Positions 53,581 to 64,000 of a stretch of 64,000 nt of DNA are shown piece by piece. How positions within the stretch are numbered: the first letter of the stretch is position 1; each line of letters starts with the position of its first letter. Made by a program: the position numbers and the translations under genes. The notes under the pieces are model-generated. The model was not told the DNA's origin and did not search any database. It saw nothing but the letters and a program-made list of their open reading frames with translations. The stretch comes from Favolaschia claudopus (taxonomy: Eukaryota > Basidiomycota > Agaricomycetes > Agaricales > Mycenaceae), in NCBI GenBank assembly GCA_037176885.1, contig JAWWNJ010000018.1, positions 2,170,001-2,234,000 of the forward strand, read 5' to 3'.

Positions 53581-55039
53581 TTGTGTAGTCCATGCAAAGG
53601 TAGAGCAGGATCTGCACGACGAAAAATTAATCCTCCATATCCGTAGGTTTCGGGGAAGAAAAATTTTCGGACAGAAAATATAGGTTGTTGAAGTTGCGGG
53701 GAAGTGAGAAGACCAGAACAGGAGGAAAGGATGGAATGGGTGGTGAGGTTCTGGGCTTGATAATGGCTGGGAATAGGAAAAGGGTATAGCTGGATAGATG
53801 GTAGGAAGAAGAGCATATTGCATAATTGGCCACTGGAGGTGTAGCCAAAGACGGAGGCGGAGAGAAAGGGACAGGATGGGGATGACGGCATAACTGGGAG
53901 CGGAAATAGGGTGCAGCGAACTAGCGCGCAGACCTATGTCCAAAAATCAGGAATACATCATGACTAGCATGATGTGGGGAGTTCCGTAGCCGGCCTAGAA
54001 GTAGCGCGATCCCCTCGAGAGAGCGGGCTAGTGATAGGCGGAAGCGGGAGCACCATCAGTGAGGTGCGAACGGAAATATTGCAGTTTCCTGAATGCGAGT
54101 GGACAGCCAGCATGATGGAAGGGGCAGCGAACTAGCGCGCAACCTAATCTCACGAATTTCCAGCGGTATGACCCATTCAAGGGCCCGTATAAAGGTGCAG
54201 AATACGGAGATACCACGGGCAAGCGTGGAATTGGAGTTGGTAGTATTCGGCGCGAAAAAGGGAAAGGTGGGAAGCAAAGGGATAAATGACTGCACGTGAA
54301 CGCGCAGGTAGAGTATCCAAGGTCGAGGGCATGGAGCTGATTGAAGCTACCGAGGCTGAGCTCAGAAGAATGACAGAACCGGTAGAACGAGCTCGCTGGA
54401 GATGAGAGAAGTGACGGCGGGGGTACGTGAAGTGATAGAAAGGGATCCCGAGGACATTAACGAGATTGCGAGACAGCCGAGAGTCATAGTGTTGTCGCTC
54501 TCCATCCACAGCCCCCCAGCGACAGCGATGAAGGAAGAAAAAATTCTAAGCACCAGCAGCGTTTCAAACGCGCTCGAGACCGGAATAGATCAACCAGTGC
54601 GCTCCATTATGAGGTGATTATCGCCGCACAAAAAGCAGTTGAATGTAAATCGATCGTGGTGTCGTCCTGGATCCACTGATGACAAACGAGAGACGATAGC
54701 GGAAGCTAGCCGCAACGGGATGACACGCGGAGATGGGTAGCACGGTACAACAATATCAAGTCGATTGCGACATTCGCAGCACTCCCATAATGAAGGCAGC
54801 GACGACGAGTCAGATGAAGAGTGAGATGCGAGCCTCAGCAGTGTTTGAAACGCGCTTGAGAATCGAGAGAGGTCAGGAAGATGGTCGTGGAGCACCTCAG
54901 AGTGTCGTATTGCACAAGATCCCGGAAATTCAAGGCCCCCCAGCCAAAAGTATTTTGAAGCTCAGGCTGAGTCTGAAGTTCGCAAGGCGAAGTTGCGAGC
55001 GGATAGGCGGCGGGAGAAATAACGAATCATTGAAAAGAT
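53581..55039. other. no supported gene; short dispersed repeats
   Basis: CAGCGAACTAGCGCGCA occurs at about 53913 and 54126. Two related segments with GTTTSAAACGCGCT lie near 54560 and 54848. Confidence 0.4.
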
Positions 55040-58000
55040 TGGATTATGATTGCTGACAGCGTTGCAAACGCTCTGTTGGTCGTCGCTGAGCGTCGAGTGC
55101 CGTGACGTGGCGACAATCTCTTCCTCCACCACCATTTCCGACGCAGGCGACGACCACCGAGCGCTGCCTATGGCTCAGCTGCTGGTGGTCTCCTCTGTCT
55201 TGAAGTGTTTTACCAAACTCCTGAAGCATTCAAGACCTCTTTTTTGGTGGACGAAGATTCTCTGCGCCGAGCGCAGCAGGCTACTCCTTGTCGATACAAT
55301 CTGGACGATCTTATCGATGCAAATCACCGAGCGCCGCCTCAGGTTAGGCTGGTGGTGATGTCTGTCTTGAAGATTCTCGCAAGCTGGCTTCGCTTTCATT
55401 CTTCAAGACTTTCTTCTTTCTTCTTGCGACGCGCTGGTCACGGATTGGGAAATACCGAGCGCCGTGAAGCTGCTACTGGTGTGTTGCGAAGGATTTGTGG
55501 GGTTGGGGGCTGGATGAACGGAGAATTGACGAATGCAAGCGACGCCGACAATTTGATTCTATTTCCTTGTTGCCCTTCTCGCCCGCTCTTCGCCACAGAT
55601 GCAGCTTGCCGTTCTGGCGGTTGTCCTCAAGATCTGCGGCCAGGGGCGCCGGTTTCTGACCTTCACTTATTAAGACTTTGTTCTGTGGACGAAGAATATC
55701 TGGGCAGCGCGCACAGGCTCGACACATTCAACTAGGATTCGATGAAGCACCGAGCGCCGTTCGCGGCTGCTGGTAATACTCTGCCTGTCAATTTCCGCGA
55801 ACAGGGGCTTTGATAACTCGCTCCGTCTTCAAGATTCTTCTTGTGCAGATCACCGACCGCTCCACAAGGCGGATTGGCCTGAGCTTCCGGAGAGAGAGGA
55901 TTTCTAAGCCAAGCCATCATTTATTGGGCTTGAACTCCGAAAACGGAGCTCGCTACACTCCACCGGGAAGGCGGGAGAGCCGAGGCAGCCCACAACCAAC
56001 AGCTCACCATGAAGCAGCCACAGGCGGGCGAAAACAGGGTGAAGCGCCAGAGGCTCCAAAAACCAAGGGAAAAAGAAGGCGAGCAGGGGAGGGGAGGGGG
56101 GAGGTCAAAGATGGTGGTGTGAGGAAGGTGAAACAGTAAGGGAAGAGGGGGAGACAGCGACTGTGGCAGGGCGGGTACCAGACTTTGGGAGTGGCCATAG
56201 AGGACGCAACTCAGCAAGACTGAGCCACTTGAAGCGAGAGAGGGAGTCAGCAACTGCGTTTTCATGGGTGGAGATCCACAGTGGGCGGAAGGTGAAATCG
56301 TGATGCACCGCAAGGAGAGCAAATGCACGAAACAAAGCCTGAGTTGGTGGGTGATCAATGGAGCCAGACAGTAGGCAGGTAGAGATGGCTTCGTTATCAA
56401 TACGGAAGACAACCTCAAAGCCAGTCCAGCAGTGGCCCCAGATCTCCGCAGCACGCAGGACTGCGCGCATCTCCTTCCAATGGATTGGATGACGACGGTA
56501 GCGTGCTGGCACTGGCTCAGTGAAGAACAGGTCAACACCTGCCCAATGTCCACCAATACCAAGCTTGCCACTGGCATCAGTGAAAACCTCGAAGCTGATA
56601 CGAGGAGGTCCAATCACATAAATGCCATTGAAAGTTGGCAGGAATGAGTTCCACCAAGCAATGTCAAGCTTGGCAGAGGCAGGAAGGCGACGGCGTTGGC
56701 GACGGGGAAGGAAGGCGAGACTCCGCAGGAAGTCTCGGATGCGACGGGTGAAAAAGCGACCAACGGGAATCACGGACTGAGCAAAAACGAGGTGACCACA
56801 CAATTGCTCGAGTACGTAGTGGCTAGCGGAACCCCGGGACAGACACTGATTGAGCAGCAAAAGAAGCCGACCAAGCTTGTCTGCGGGAAGGCGTGCCTGC
56901 ATCTTCACGGTGTCAAGCTCAATGCCGAGAAACTCGAGGCAGTGAGTGGGCCCCTCCTCCTTATCACCGGATATTGAAAAACCAAGCTCCGCAGCTACAG
57001 AGCGGAAAACAGCACGACCATGCTCAGCATATGCCAAACCCTTGGAGGCAGGGGTGACATTGATCCAGTCATCCAGGTAATGCTGGATGAGCTTCATGAC
57101 TTCATCACGAGACAGTAGAATCCAGTGATGAGCCTCCGCAAAGTAATTGTACAGGCGTGGACCAGTACGAATACCGAACGACAGGAAGATGTCCAGGAAT
57201 AGACGCATCTTCCACTCAAAGCCCATCAGATGTACATGGTCTGGGTGAATTGGAATATGCCTGAACGCTGCCTCCAGATCTGCCTTGTAGAGGAAGGATC
57301 CAGGGCCTGCCTTCCGTACACGGTCAATAGCCCCCATGACAGCCTCGTAGACCAGATGGCCGTACTCAGCAGGGATCGCGTCATTGACTGAGGATCCAGG
57401 AGGATATGAGAGGTGATGGATCCGACGACGTTTCTCGCTATATTTCTTGGGCACGGAGCCCAGCGGAGAAAGGACAGGCTTAACAGTATCAGCCATGTCT
57501 GTGATGTCAATGATACGCCCAAGAGAGACCTCATGGGCAATATCCTTGTCCACTGTCTCGGGGAACGCAAGCGCGGATGGAAGAGGGGCAGGGGCAGAAG
57601 GAGATGGAGAGGGCATAAGCATAGGATCCACACCTAAGAGGACACCGTGGCGGATAGCAGAGACAAGGGTCTCAGCGAAGGAGCGATCTGGGTAGTCTGC
57701 GAGCGCACGAGCCCACGCCTCGTGGTGAAGCTTCGTCGGAGGCATGGGTTTTGAATGCGGAGTAGTGAGAGGGAAGAGTAGGTCCGTGTTGGGGCGTGCC
57801 GGGGGCAGGGATTGCGCCATAACCTCAATCGGGGAGAGAGGGCGGTCAGAATCGGCTGTATGGGTGACTAGGGGAGGAGATGGGACTTTCCTGCTCAAAT
57901 CTGAGCGAGGAGAGCCAGAAGCATCTCCCCCTCGCTCACCCGGCTTCAATAACGCGCCATCAGGGGGATTTTCCTGAGGCAGGACTGGCCGAGCTACGTC

Positions 58001-61000
58001 CGGGGGGTTTGAGAAACGGCGCGCGCAAAAAGGCGCGGTGTGGTGACGACTACCGCAATGAGAGCAGACATGGCGGCGTAGGCACTGGCGGCGACCTTCC
58101 CAGCAGCCTCCTACGCGATTGTGGCCCCAGCAGATCTGTGCACGTACTCGCGTTCCGTTCTCCATCAAAATCCTTCCATCCGTCGGAGGCGTCCAGTGCC
58201 CACGATCTTCATGGTGCCAGCTGAGTAGTCCATTGACCTTGACGAGTCTGAAGCCGGGCCGGAGAGAAGGCATCGAAGTCGACCAGCCGAAGGTGGGGGA
58301 GGGAACGAAGAGGCAGCGCAAGCACCCAAGAAGAGAAAGGAAACAAAAGAAAATGACACAAAAATGAGCTATGACGACGACGGGGGGGGGAAGACTAGGG
58401 CCCGGGGAGAAGACTAAGGTCGCACAGGAGGGAGGAGGGGGAGTCACCGAGCCAAAAGCACGACGGGGTGGAGGCCGGCGAGACGAAAAAGAGATGGAGC
58501 ATGTGATAGATGGGATCACCTTTGCCAATCCCGCTGCTCTCTTCAGACCTTTCATTCCGGCGGACCTGAAGATTCCTGGGATGGGGGGCATAGATTAAAA
58601 GAGCTTAGGAGATGTTGGAAAGACTTCCGGATGGACGAAAATATAGTAAGCATTCTTCCTGGCGACGTCGGCGTCGCCACTCCTGTTCTTTCTCGATATG
58701 GAATGAATACTCGTTACGAACTTGTTCATGTCTGAGGAATCGCCGACGTCTCGCTGTCTGGCTGCATACCTCAGATGTTCGTATCAATCACATTCAAGCT
58801 CGACGTCTCGTTGAACCTCGACTTCATCATTCCGCGTCGCATCCCAATGTAGACCTTGCACGCGCTGCCTCGGTCCTCCTCTCTCTCCGCTTTCAAGATT
58901 CTTGTGCAGCCAGTTACCCTCGACGTCTCCTCAGGCTCCGTGCTCAAGCTGAGGAAAGGGTGTGTGAATGGGTCATTGGAACCACCGAGCGCCGTTCGCG
59001 GCTGCTGGTGGATTTCTGCTTGCTTAGTTCGGGAGTCCTCCCCGAAATACTCTAAGTAGACGGAGACAACTACGACAACTCCGTGGCTCACGTTGGGATG
59101 TTGGCATTGGAAGATTTCGCCGCTGCGTTCCAGCAGCTCAAAAGAGGTCTCGACATTCATTCTGGAGTTGTCCGTGTTAATACGACACGCCTTCTTCCTT
59201 CCATGGAAGCCTCTCACGCCCCTCCCGAACGACCATTTCCAAGTCGAATGCAATCCGGTCTAGCATTCTCCGGGGTTCCCGGAGCTTTCCCAAACAAGTG
59301 CTCGTTGAGAAGCTTTGTGAACGTTAGAGCATACTCCAATATCGCTCGTTCGTGGTGGTCGATTTGACGGCTTGTCCCACTTTATTTTCGCTTGCACTGA
59401 GGGGCTAGCCTCCGCTGTCTACCTTCTTCGCCTCAGACGAAGAATCCATGCTAGTACATGACACCAAGCACTGCCCGCAGCTGCTGGTGACTCAAGTGCG
59501 CGCTGGGGGGCTAGTCCTCGTCGCGCTATCGTCCAATCTTCCCTGAATCACACCACGAACGTCGGCAGGAATCGACGCTCATGGGCGGAGGCTTGCCCTC
59601 CGCTTCCTGATTCCGGGGATAGGGAAGAAACTGGTGCCGGCGCATCAGACAGCAACACCGAGCGCCGTTCGCGGCTGCTGGTGGCTATCAGTTCGAAGGT
59701 TATGCAAATGGGAAAAGGAACACTTCACCTCGGAATGAGGGGCTGTGAATTTGGCATTCAAAATTTTCTTTCTTCTTCGCTATCGCTGGGGGGTGAAGGA
59801 TATGTATAAGCATAGCTTTATAGCGACGAAGAAGAATACTCGTTGAGTCCCAAGATGCCCATTGCTGTGAACCAAGTCTACGGCCATCGTGAGCGCAAAT
59901 GTATCGGCGCGTTTTGCTGGACTGTCGAGGCGTGATGTAGACCGAGGATAGCTGCGACCTTCCCAGTCGAGAGTCAACGACGCACCTTGGGATCTTCCCA
60001 AACTGCTGAGACTGAGGAAAGGTTTCTTCGTTGGCGGCACGTACAGTCCCACAGGCAGCACGGGCTGACTCGGAGCTCCCTTCATTGGGTTAGAAGCTCC
60101 AAGCCTGGTCTGAGCGCCGTAGGACACGGCCGTGGAAGAAACGGATCTCCACGATCAACGACGCACCGCTGCCATGTAGCGCTGCTGAGATCGTGAGGGG
60201 CCTGGACGTTGAAGGAGTTGGATGGTATTGACATAGGTTGAGTTGTTGTTCTCGTTGAATCAAATAGAGACTGCGGGCATGTGGAGTCGCCATGGGACGG
60301 GGAAGCGCCGACCTCGTGTCTGGCTGCATGCCTCTGCCGTTTGAATCTATGCATTCGGGGAGCAAAAATGAAATGACAGTTACTCTAGTGCTATACATCT
60401 AGCTGTACAGATCCAAGTGGTGGAATAGCAGCCTACGACTTAGTTGTCGTCAGCCAACGTTGCGTGAAATGCGGACACGGGAGACATACTTCAAGCCCAC
60501 TCTCCTACCATCTTCCGCCACCGCGTTATTTCGACGCTCACTTTCCTCCGCTTCGTGCGCAACTTCAGTACGCGTTGGCTGATAAGGGTGGATGGCGCGT
60601 CTGCGGCAAGGCCCTGTAAGCCGTGAAAAGCGAGGAAGAGAACGATGTACACGGTGCTTTATTGCACATTCCATCTACTCTCCACCTCCATCTCCCTCAG
60701 CGACCATCTGGCAGTCCTCAGATCCGAATGAACGTTGACGGGTTTTGAAGTTGTTATTGAGCGAGGAAGCGCCTCTTGGCTGCATGCCTCCGTGGTCCCG
60801 GATCTACGTGTTTGGGGGGCTAAGATAGATTGACGGAGTGCTACACATGTCACAAGGTGTACAAGTCAGAGTATCGCAACCCCAACGACTTCACTTCGAG
60901 TTGTCGTCAGCTGAGCTTTGAAGATATGGATGCGGGAGCGTACCTCAGCAAGCTCACGCGTCTTCGTACACGCTTCTCCCCTCACAATTTGCTGTCAACG

Positions 61001-62050
61001 ACTTCGCGTTCCATCGACCACCTCGTGCGCCGTTTCCGTCGATTGTTCACGTAGTCTTCAACCTCCCGGCGGCGTAACACCTCGCTTCAGATTGTAGTTA
61101 GCAGACTCTTCTCGGGATGCAGATTCGTTCCACGCACCTTGAATTCCGTCGTCACCCCAAGCGCCCCTTCTCACGCATTCCTCCGACGAGGTCGTCGTAA
61201 TCCTTCGACGCCTTCCGCCTTCGAGCTGCGAATTACGGTCGCATCATTCGACTGCACAGCGCGGGCAGTCTGAGTTGCCTGAGAGGCAATCGGCGTAGGC
61301 CAATCCGATTCTGTACGAGGCACAACGACAATATTCTTGAGAGTTCTGCCTGGAGACCGAGCGCAGCGTCGCTGCAGCTGCTCTTGTAGGGTGCGGATAT
61401 CCATGCACTCATGCCTTCTCGTCTCGCTGAAACCTGCTTGCGCCGCGTGGTCAAAACGAGTCCCTCCGAGCACACTATGCGACGTACCTCCTGGCTCCGC
61501 GCTTCCTCGTTCGACAGGAAACTTATACGTTGGGGAGCGGCATGGTGTTTCACGGCTCTACACCAAGCAAAATTGCCGCAGATGCGCTGATCTAGGTGTG
61601 CTGGGAATCGAGGGACTTGATGCGTCGAGATACAGATCGTCGTCCTCGTTTTGCGGTGATGGTGCGGGATGGGGGGCAGCTTACAAGCTCACTTTGAGTT
61701 GCCTTCAGCTAACGCATTGCGAGATCCGATGTATGCGTGGGCGTACCTTACTACCTCATGCTCCCTCGTCTTCTCACACGCTCCCTCGTGTAAAGACTCG
61801 CCAATGGGGGCGGTAGGATGAATCAGTGTACGACAGCCTATACGACGTACCTTGCGTCGAGAAACCCCAATTCATAGTCGTCATTCTTGCGAGAGTGCCG
61901 CGTGCACAGATGCTCGAAACGTCGGAAACGACTAGCATTCGCAAGGCATTGGGGGGCATGCCCGCATCGCTTGATTGCTCCTGCACCAGAGTTTGAAACG
62001 CAGTCGGTGTCTTCCTCGAGAGTGAGCGCCGCCGCATGAGCGGCATGGCT
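55040..62050 (-). repeat. degenerate repeat array with recurrent hairpin/splice-like motif
   Basis: At least seven copies of a motif related to CACCGAGCGCCGTTCGCGGC...CTGGTG lie at about 55148, 55317, 55456, 55748, 58981, 59468 and 59655. It can fold as two four-pair stems around an internal loop and a TTCG tetraloop. On the minus strand most copies read CCAG|CAGC..GCGCTCG|GTG, that is, an acceptor, a ~19-24 nt block and a donor. Other recurrent units are minus-strand EGACEKTREHE-like peptides ending at a GTACG donor (61740, 60935, weaker at 61500 and 61150) and TGGCTGCATGCCTC (58770, 60325, 60780). Coding-like minus frames include 62046-61850 and 61473-61171. This may be a decayed multi-exon repeat gene or a satellite. 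Confidence 0.45.
56105..58591 (-). CDS. gag-zinc finger / reverse transcriptase / RNase H polyprotein (DIRS/Ngaro-like)
   Basis: An 828-residue open frame. The true start may be internal, because the first hundred residues are low-complexity. A Cys/His cluster (CWGHNRVGGCW...RRHVCSHCGSRHH, residues 154-189) resembles the zinc region of DIRS-order gag proteins. RT follows at about 373-560, with motif A at YKADLEAAFRHIPIHP (435-450) and active site YLDD (505-508). RNase H spans about 668-790: FEVFTDASGKLGIGGHW, HWKEMRAVLRAAEIW and STHENAVADSLSRF. The combination and spacing match YR retrotransposons more than Ty3 or LINEs. No tyrosine recombinase or split direct repeats were found within 500 bp on either side, so the element is truncated or lies inside the array in altered form. 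Confidence 0.8.
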   Translation of the reverse strand: MPPIPGIFRSAGMKGLKRAAGLAKVIPSITCSISFSSRRPPPRRAFGSVTPPPPSCATLVFSPGPSLPPPVVVIAHFCVIFFCFLSLLGCLRCLFVPSPTFGWSTSMPSLRPGFRLVKVNGLLSWHHEDRGHWTPPTDGRILMENGTRVRAQICWGHNRVGGCWEGRRQCLRRHVCSHCGSRHHTAPFCARRFSNPPDVARPVLPQENPPDGALLKPGERGGDASGSPRSDLSRKVPSPPLVTHTADSDRPLSPIEVMAQSLPPARPNTDLLFPLTTPHSKPMPPTKLHHEAWARALADYPDRSFAETLVSAIRHGVLLGVDPMLMPSPSPSAPAPLPSALAFPETVDKDIAHEVSLGRIIDITDMADTVKPVLSPLGSVPKKYSEKRRRIHHLSYPPGSSVNDAIPAEYGHLVYEAVMGAIDRVRKAGPGSFLYKADLEAAFRHIPIHPDHVHLMGFEWKMRLFLDIFLSFGIRTGPRLYNYFAEAHHWILLSRDEVMKLIQHYLDDWINVTPASKGLAYAEHGRAVFRSVAAELGFSISGDKEEGPTHCLEFLGIELDTVKMQARLPADKLGRLLLLLNQCLSRGSASHYVLEQLCGHLVFAQSVIPVGRFFTRRIRDFLRSLAFLPRRQRRRLPASAKLDIAWWNSFLPTFNGIYVIGPPRISFEVFTDASGKLGIGGHWAGVDLFFTEPVPARYRRHPIHWKEMRAVLRAAEIWGHCWTGFEVVFRIDNEAISTCLLSGSIDHPPTQALFRAFALLAVHHDFTFRPLWISTHENAVADSLSRFKWLSLAELRPLWPLPKSGTRPATVAVSPSSLTVSPSSHHHL

Positions 62051-62111
62051 GCTGCTATCGTACTCGCTGTTTCTGTCGCGTGGTGCGAGAAGCTGTGGTC
62101 CTAGTTAACAA

Positions 62112-62560
62112 TGTTAACTAGCACGACGCTGAGGTAGGCTGCAGCTATTTATGTACCAAAGGATCACTTACTTATATACCATTACAGTAGGCCCCCGGTC
62201 ACTACCTACCAGGTTCGTCACATTGAAAACCCGAATTTCGGCCTGATTTACTCTATTTTGCGGCACTGATGGCGCTCTGGCGGCTTCAAAAATCACGATT
62301 TTTTTCTGAAAATGCGCGCAAACGCTTAGTTTAGAGGAGCTGTGTCGCCCTATCTAGTCAAAACCGCGGTCAGATGGCTGGTTCGCGAAATAGACCTCTC
62401 AGATTCGACCTTGTTTTACTCTATGGACGTGACGAACCTATATGTCAGTGACCGGGGGCCTATTACAGTAACTAATCGTGCTATTTGTCTAGGTACATAA
62501 TCTGAGCTGTTGTTGTTAACTAGCACGACGCTGAGTAACTAATCTTGCTATTTGTCTAGT
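62112..62560 (+). repeat. short duplicated block (possible LTR remnant) around a hAT-like insertion
   Basis: TGTTAACTAGCACGACGCTG occurs at 62112 and 62514, and TAACTAATC(G/T)TGCTATTTG twice (about 62467 and 62536). TGTT starts upstream of a copia gag suggest LTR pieces, but no matching 3' LTR is in the window. Confidence 0.45.
62189..62461. mobile_element. hAT-like MITE, 8-bp TSD
   Basis: 273 bp, TIR AGGCCCCCGGTCACT and inverse, inner arms GGTTCGTCAC, perfect TSD ATTACAGT at 62181-62188 and 62462-62469. No coding sequence. Confidence 0.82.
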
Positions 62561-62717
62561 CTAGGACGGACGTCCGGTTCTGAGAGGTTACGGGCCCTCG
62601 TAGGACGCCAGTTTTACTGCGCCACGTTTTCCGGACGCTATCCAGCACAACAACAAAACCAACTAGCCGCAGGAGCCTGCAAACGACCGCAGCTCTAGGC
62701 CACGTCATCCGCCAGAC

Positions 62718-63556
62718 ATGGCGACCACTGCTGAATCCACTACACCGGTGCTCGAAGGAGCAGAAAACTTTCCCATATGGAAGATCCGGATGGAGGGGGA
62801 GTTTGCTCGAGAGAAAGTTGCGCTTATTATCTCTGGCGAGGACACAGCGGCAACTCAAGCCGCTGCGGAAGCAGCAGCGACATCCTCCAGCACAGTCTCC
62901 GCAATCTATTATCTATGGCGTGGTAACGACTTCCACTCACGCCATCCGTGACTCATTTTGGGTGCGCGACGCTCGGGCTCGTGGTATCATCCACAAGTTC
63001 ATCTCCAATCACATCCTCATGTCTGTCGTCCACCTCACTGGCGCAAAGGAAACATGGGACGCTATTCTTGCCAAGTACGAAAAGGTCAACGTTGACGCCA
63101 CCGCTTTCTTCACGCTAGTCCAGATGCTGGAGACCAAGTGGGATCCCTCTACCAGGTTTGACGACCACCTCACCAAACTGCGATCTGGAAACTGACCCTC
63201 ACAAACATGTCACGGCCGGTCGATGATGAGTTCATGGCATGGATCCTACTCAAGTCGCTGCCGGACACCACCGGCTGGAAGTCAATAGCGTTCCCCAGGG
63301 CGAGAAGCTCAAGTTCTCCGAGGCGGAGCAGCGCATCAAAGCAGAGCTTGCAAACCCCATCATCACCGGCCCACAGGAGTCGGCGCTCGCGGCCACATCA
63401 CTGCCCTCATCCACGAACTACAGGGGAAAGAAAACCGGTGGTCCGACAAAGAAGTGTCAGCTCCACGGCCTCTGTTACCACGACACCAAAGACTGCCGTG
63501 ACCTGAAGAAGAAGGCAGAGGAGGAAAGCGCTAAACGCAGACGGGGGAGGCGATGA
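62718..63556 (+). pseudogene. gag: second copia-type gag (frameshifted)
   Basis: The start MATTAESTTPVLEGAENFPI matches the copia gag opening and parallels GAENFWTWK in the first gag. The capsid-like region continues in another frame (IIHKFISNHILMSVVHLTGA, then WDAILAKYEKV). It shifts again near 63200, ending with SAEAEQ-like and CQLHGLCYHDTKDCRDLKKK zinc-like segments and a stop at 63556. At least two frameshifts make it inactive. As in the first copia element, no pol follows. A small TIR repeat and the 280-bp dispersed repeat come directly after. Confidence 0.72.
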
Positions 63557-63568
63557 GAGTGGACATTA

Positions 63569-63714
63569 TGGGGAACTTCTCCATTCCGAGGGTGATGGCA
63601 AAACGGTCCAGATTCCCACGGTGGGTCATTGTTTTCCCTTCTCCAAGGGGAAATCCCTCGGCCGGGAAAACACGTTTTCGGCACCCAGAAAAGCCTCGGA
63701 ATGACCGATTTTTC
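63569..63714 (-). repeat. single inverted copy of the 148-bp unit
   Basis: Reverse complement of the unit at 48870-49313 with scattered differences. Inverted CATTCCGAGG sequences mark both ends. Confidence 0.8.
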
Positions 63715-63716
63715 CA

Positions 63717-64000
63717 GTGGTGATTGTTTGTTTCCAGCGTATCATGTGACTGACACGTGCGTATGGGAAAACAAACCGAGTGCCAGTACGGGAGTCGCGG
63801 AATCCAGCCAAATGGGGACTCGACACGTTTTCCTCCAATAACTGCTTCATCCTCCTCAAGGCTCCATTCCAACAATGCTAGCATTTCATTGATCTGAATT
63901 TCATGAACACGAGAGGTACCATACAAAAGCAGCCGCATCAGGGACCCGATACCTGGTCAGAGGTAGGAAAAGTGGGTTTTATGGGCACGTTCGGGGAATC
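63717..64000. repeat. dispersed 280-bp repeat, copy 2
   Basis: Same orientation as 804-1088, with an 11-bp insertion (TGGGGACTCGA) and small changes. It continues past the window edge. Confidence 0.75.

Noticed and set aside
55921..56613. 230-codon minus frame downstream of the RT as the missing tyrosine recombinase
   Set aside because: It overlaps the RT/RNase H frame and lacks the R..RxxR..Y catalytic pattern.

Overview
The window looks like a transposon-saturated accessory or heterochromatic segment of a basidiomycete genome, most likely an Agaricomycete. The evidence is intron size (mostly about 40-60 nt with GT..AG ends), an integrase-core gene and a RecQ-type helicase tail of types I know from Agaricomycetes, fungal Ty1/copia gag genes, Tad/jockey-like LINEs, and tyrosine-recombinase (YR) retrotransposons. 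No rRNA, CRISPR or prokaryotic organisation is visible. No database search was possible, so family names rest on recognised motifs, and element boundaries rest on terminal repeats and target-site duplications (TSDs) read from the sequence.

Layout. 1-0.6 kb: possible edge of a host-like gene (minus). 1.4-4.9 kb: a gag-only Ty1/copia element with two 155-bp LTRs and a 5-bp TSD, invaded by two DNA transposons and a MITE. 4.9-9.6 kb: SINEs, a second 9-bp-TSD element, a foldback element and a MITE. 11.7-12.5 kb: a two-exon gene for a Ser/Thr-rich, probably secreted protein. 13.3 kb: a hAT-type element. 14.2-15.2 kb: a broken RecQ-type helicase. 15.5-16.5 and 37.8-39.3 kb: two copies of one TIR element that serve as each other's empty site. 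18.1 kb: a class V aminotransferase-like fragment. 20.1-21.2 kb: another TIR element. 23.4-27.1 kb: an integrase-core gene split by a 2.1-kb CACTG element and carrying an internal deletion. 28.2-30.6 kb: two convergent multi-exon genes of unknown function. 31.5-37.3 kb: a foldback element split by a YR retrotransposon with split direct repeats. 39.5-44.7 kb: LINE remains with nested DNA elements. 45.5-46.5 kb: a nested TIR pair. 47.2-49.3 kb: a LINE ORF1 ending in three perfect 148-bp repeats. 49.6-51.9 kb: two CACTG elements. 53.1-62.05 kb: tandem and degenerate arrays enclosing an RT/RNase H polyprotein. 62.1-64 kb: a second copia gag plus MITEs.

Many elements are nested, and several insertion events can be undone exactly: the YR element from its foldback target, MITEs and a foldback element from TA sites in sibling copies, and two DNA elements from the copia element. 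A recurring oddity is tRNA-like sequence (RNA polymerase III A/B-box-like) inside four distinct non-autonomous TIR families. Few genes look intact: the Ser/Thr-rich gene, the 253-residue coiled-coil gene, the tyrosine recombinase, and the RT/RNase H polyprotein at 56-58.6 kb. Most other coding regions are broken copies.
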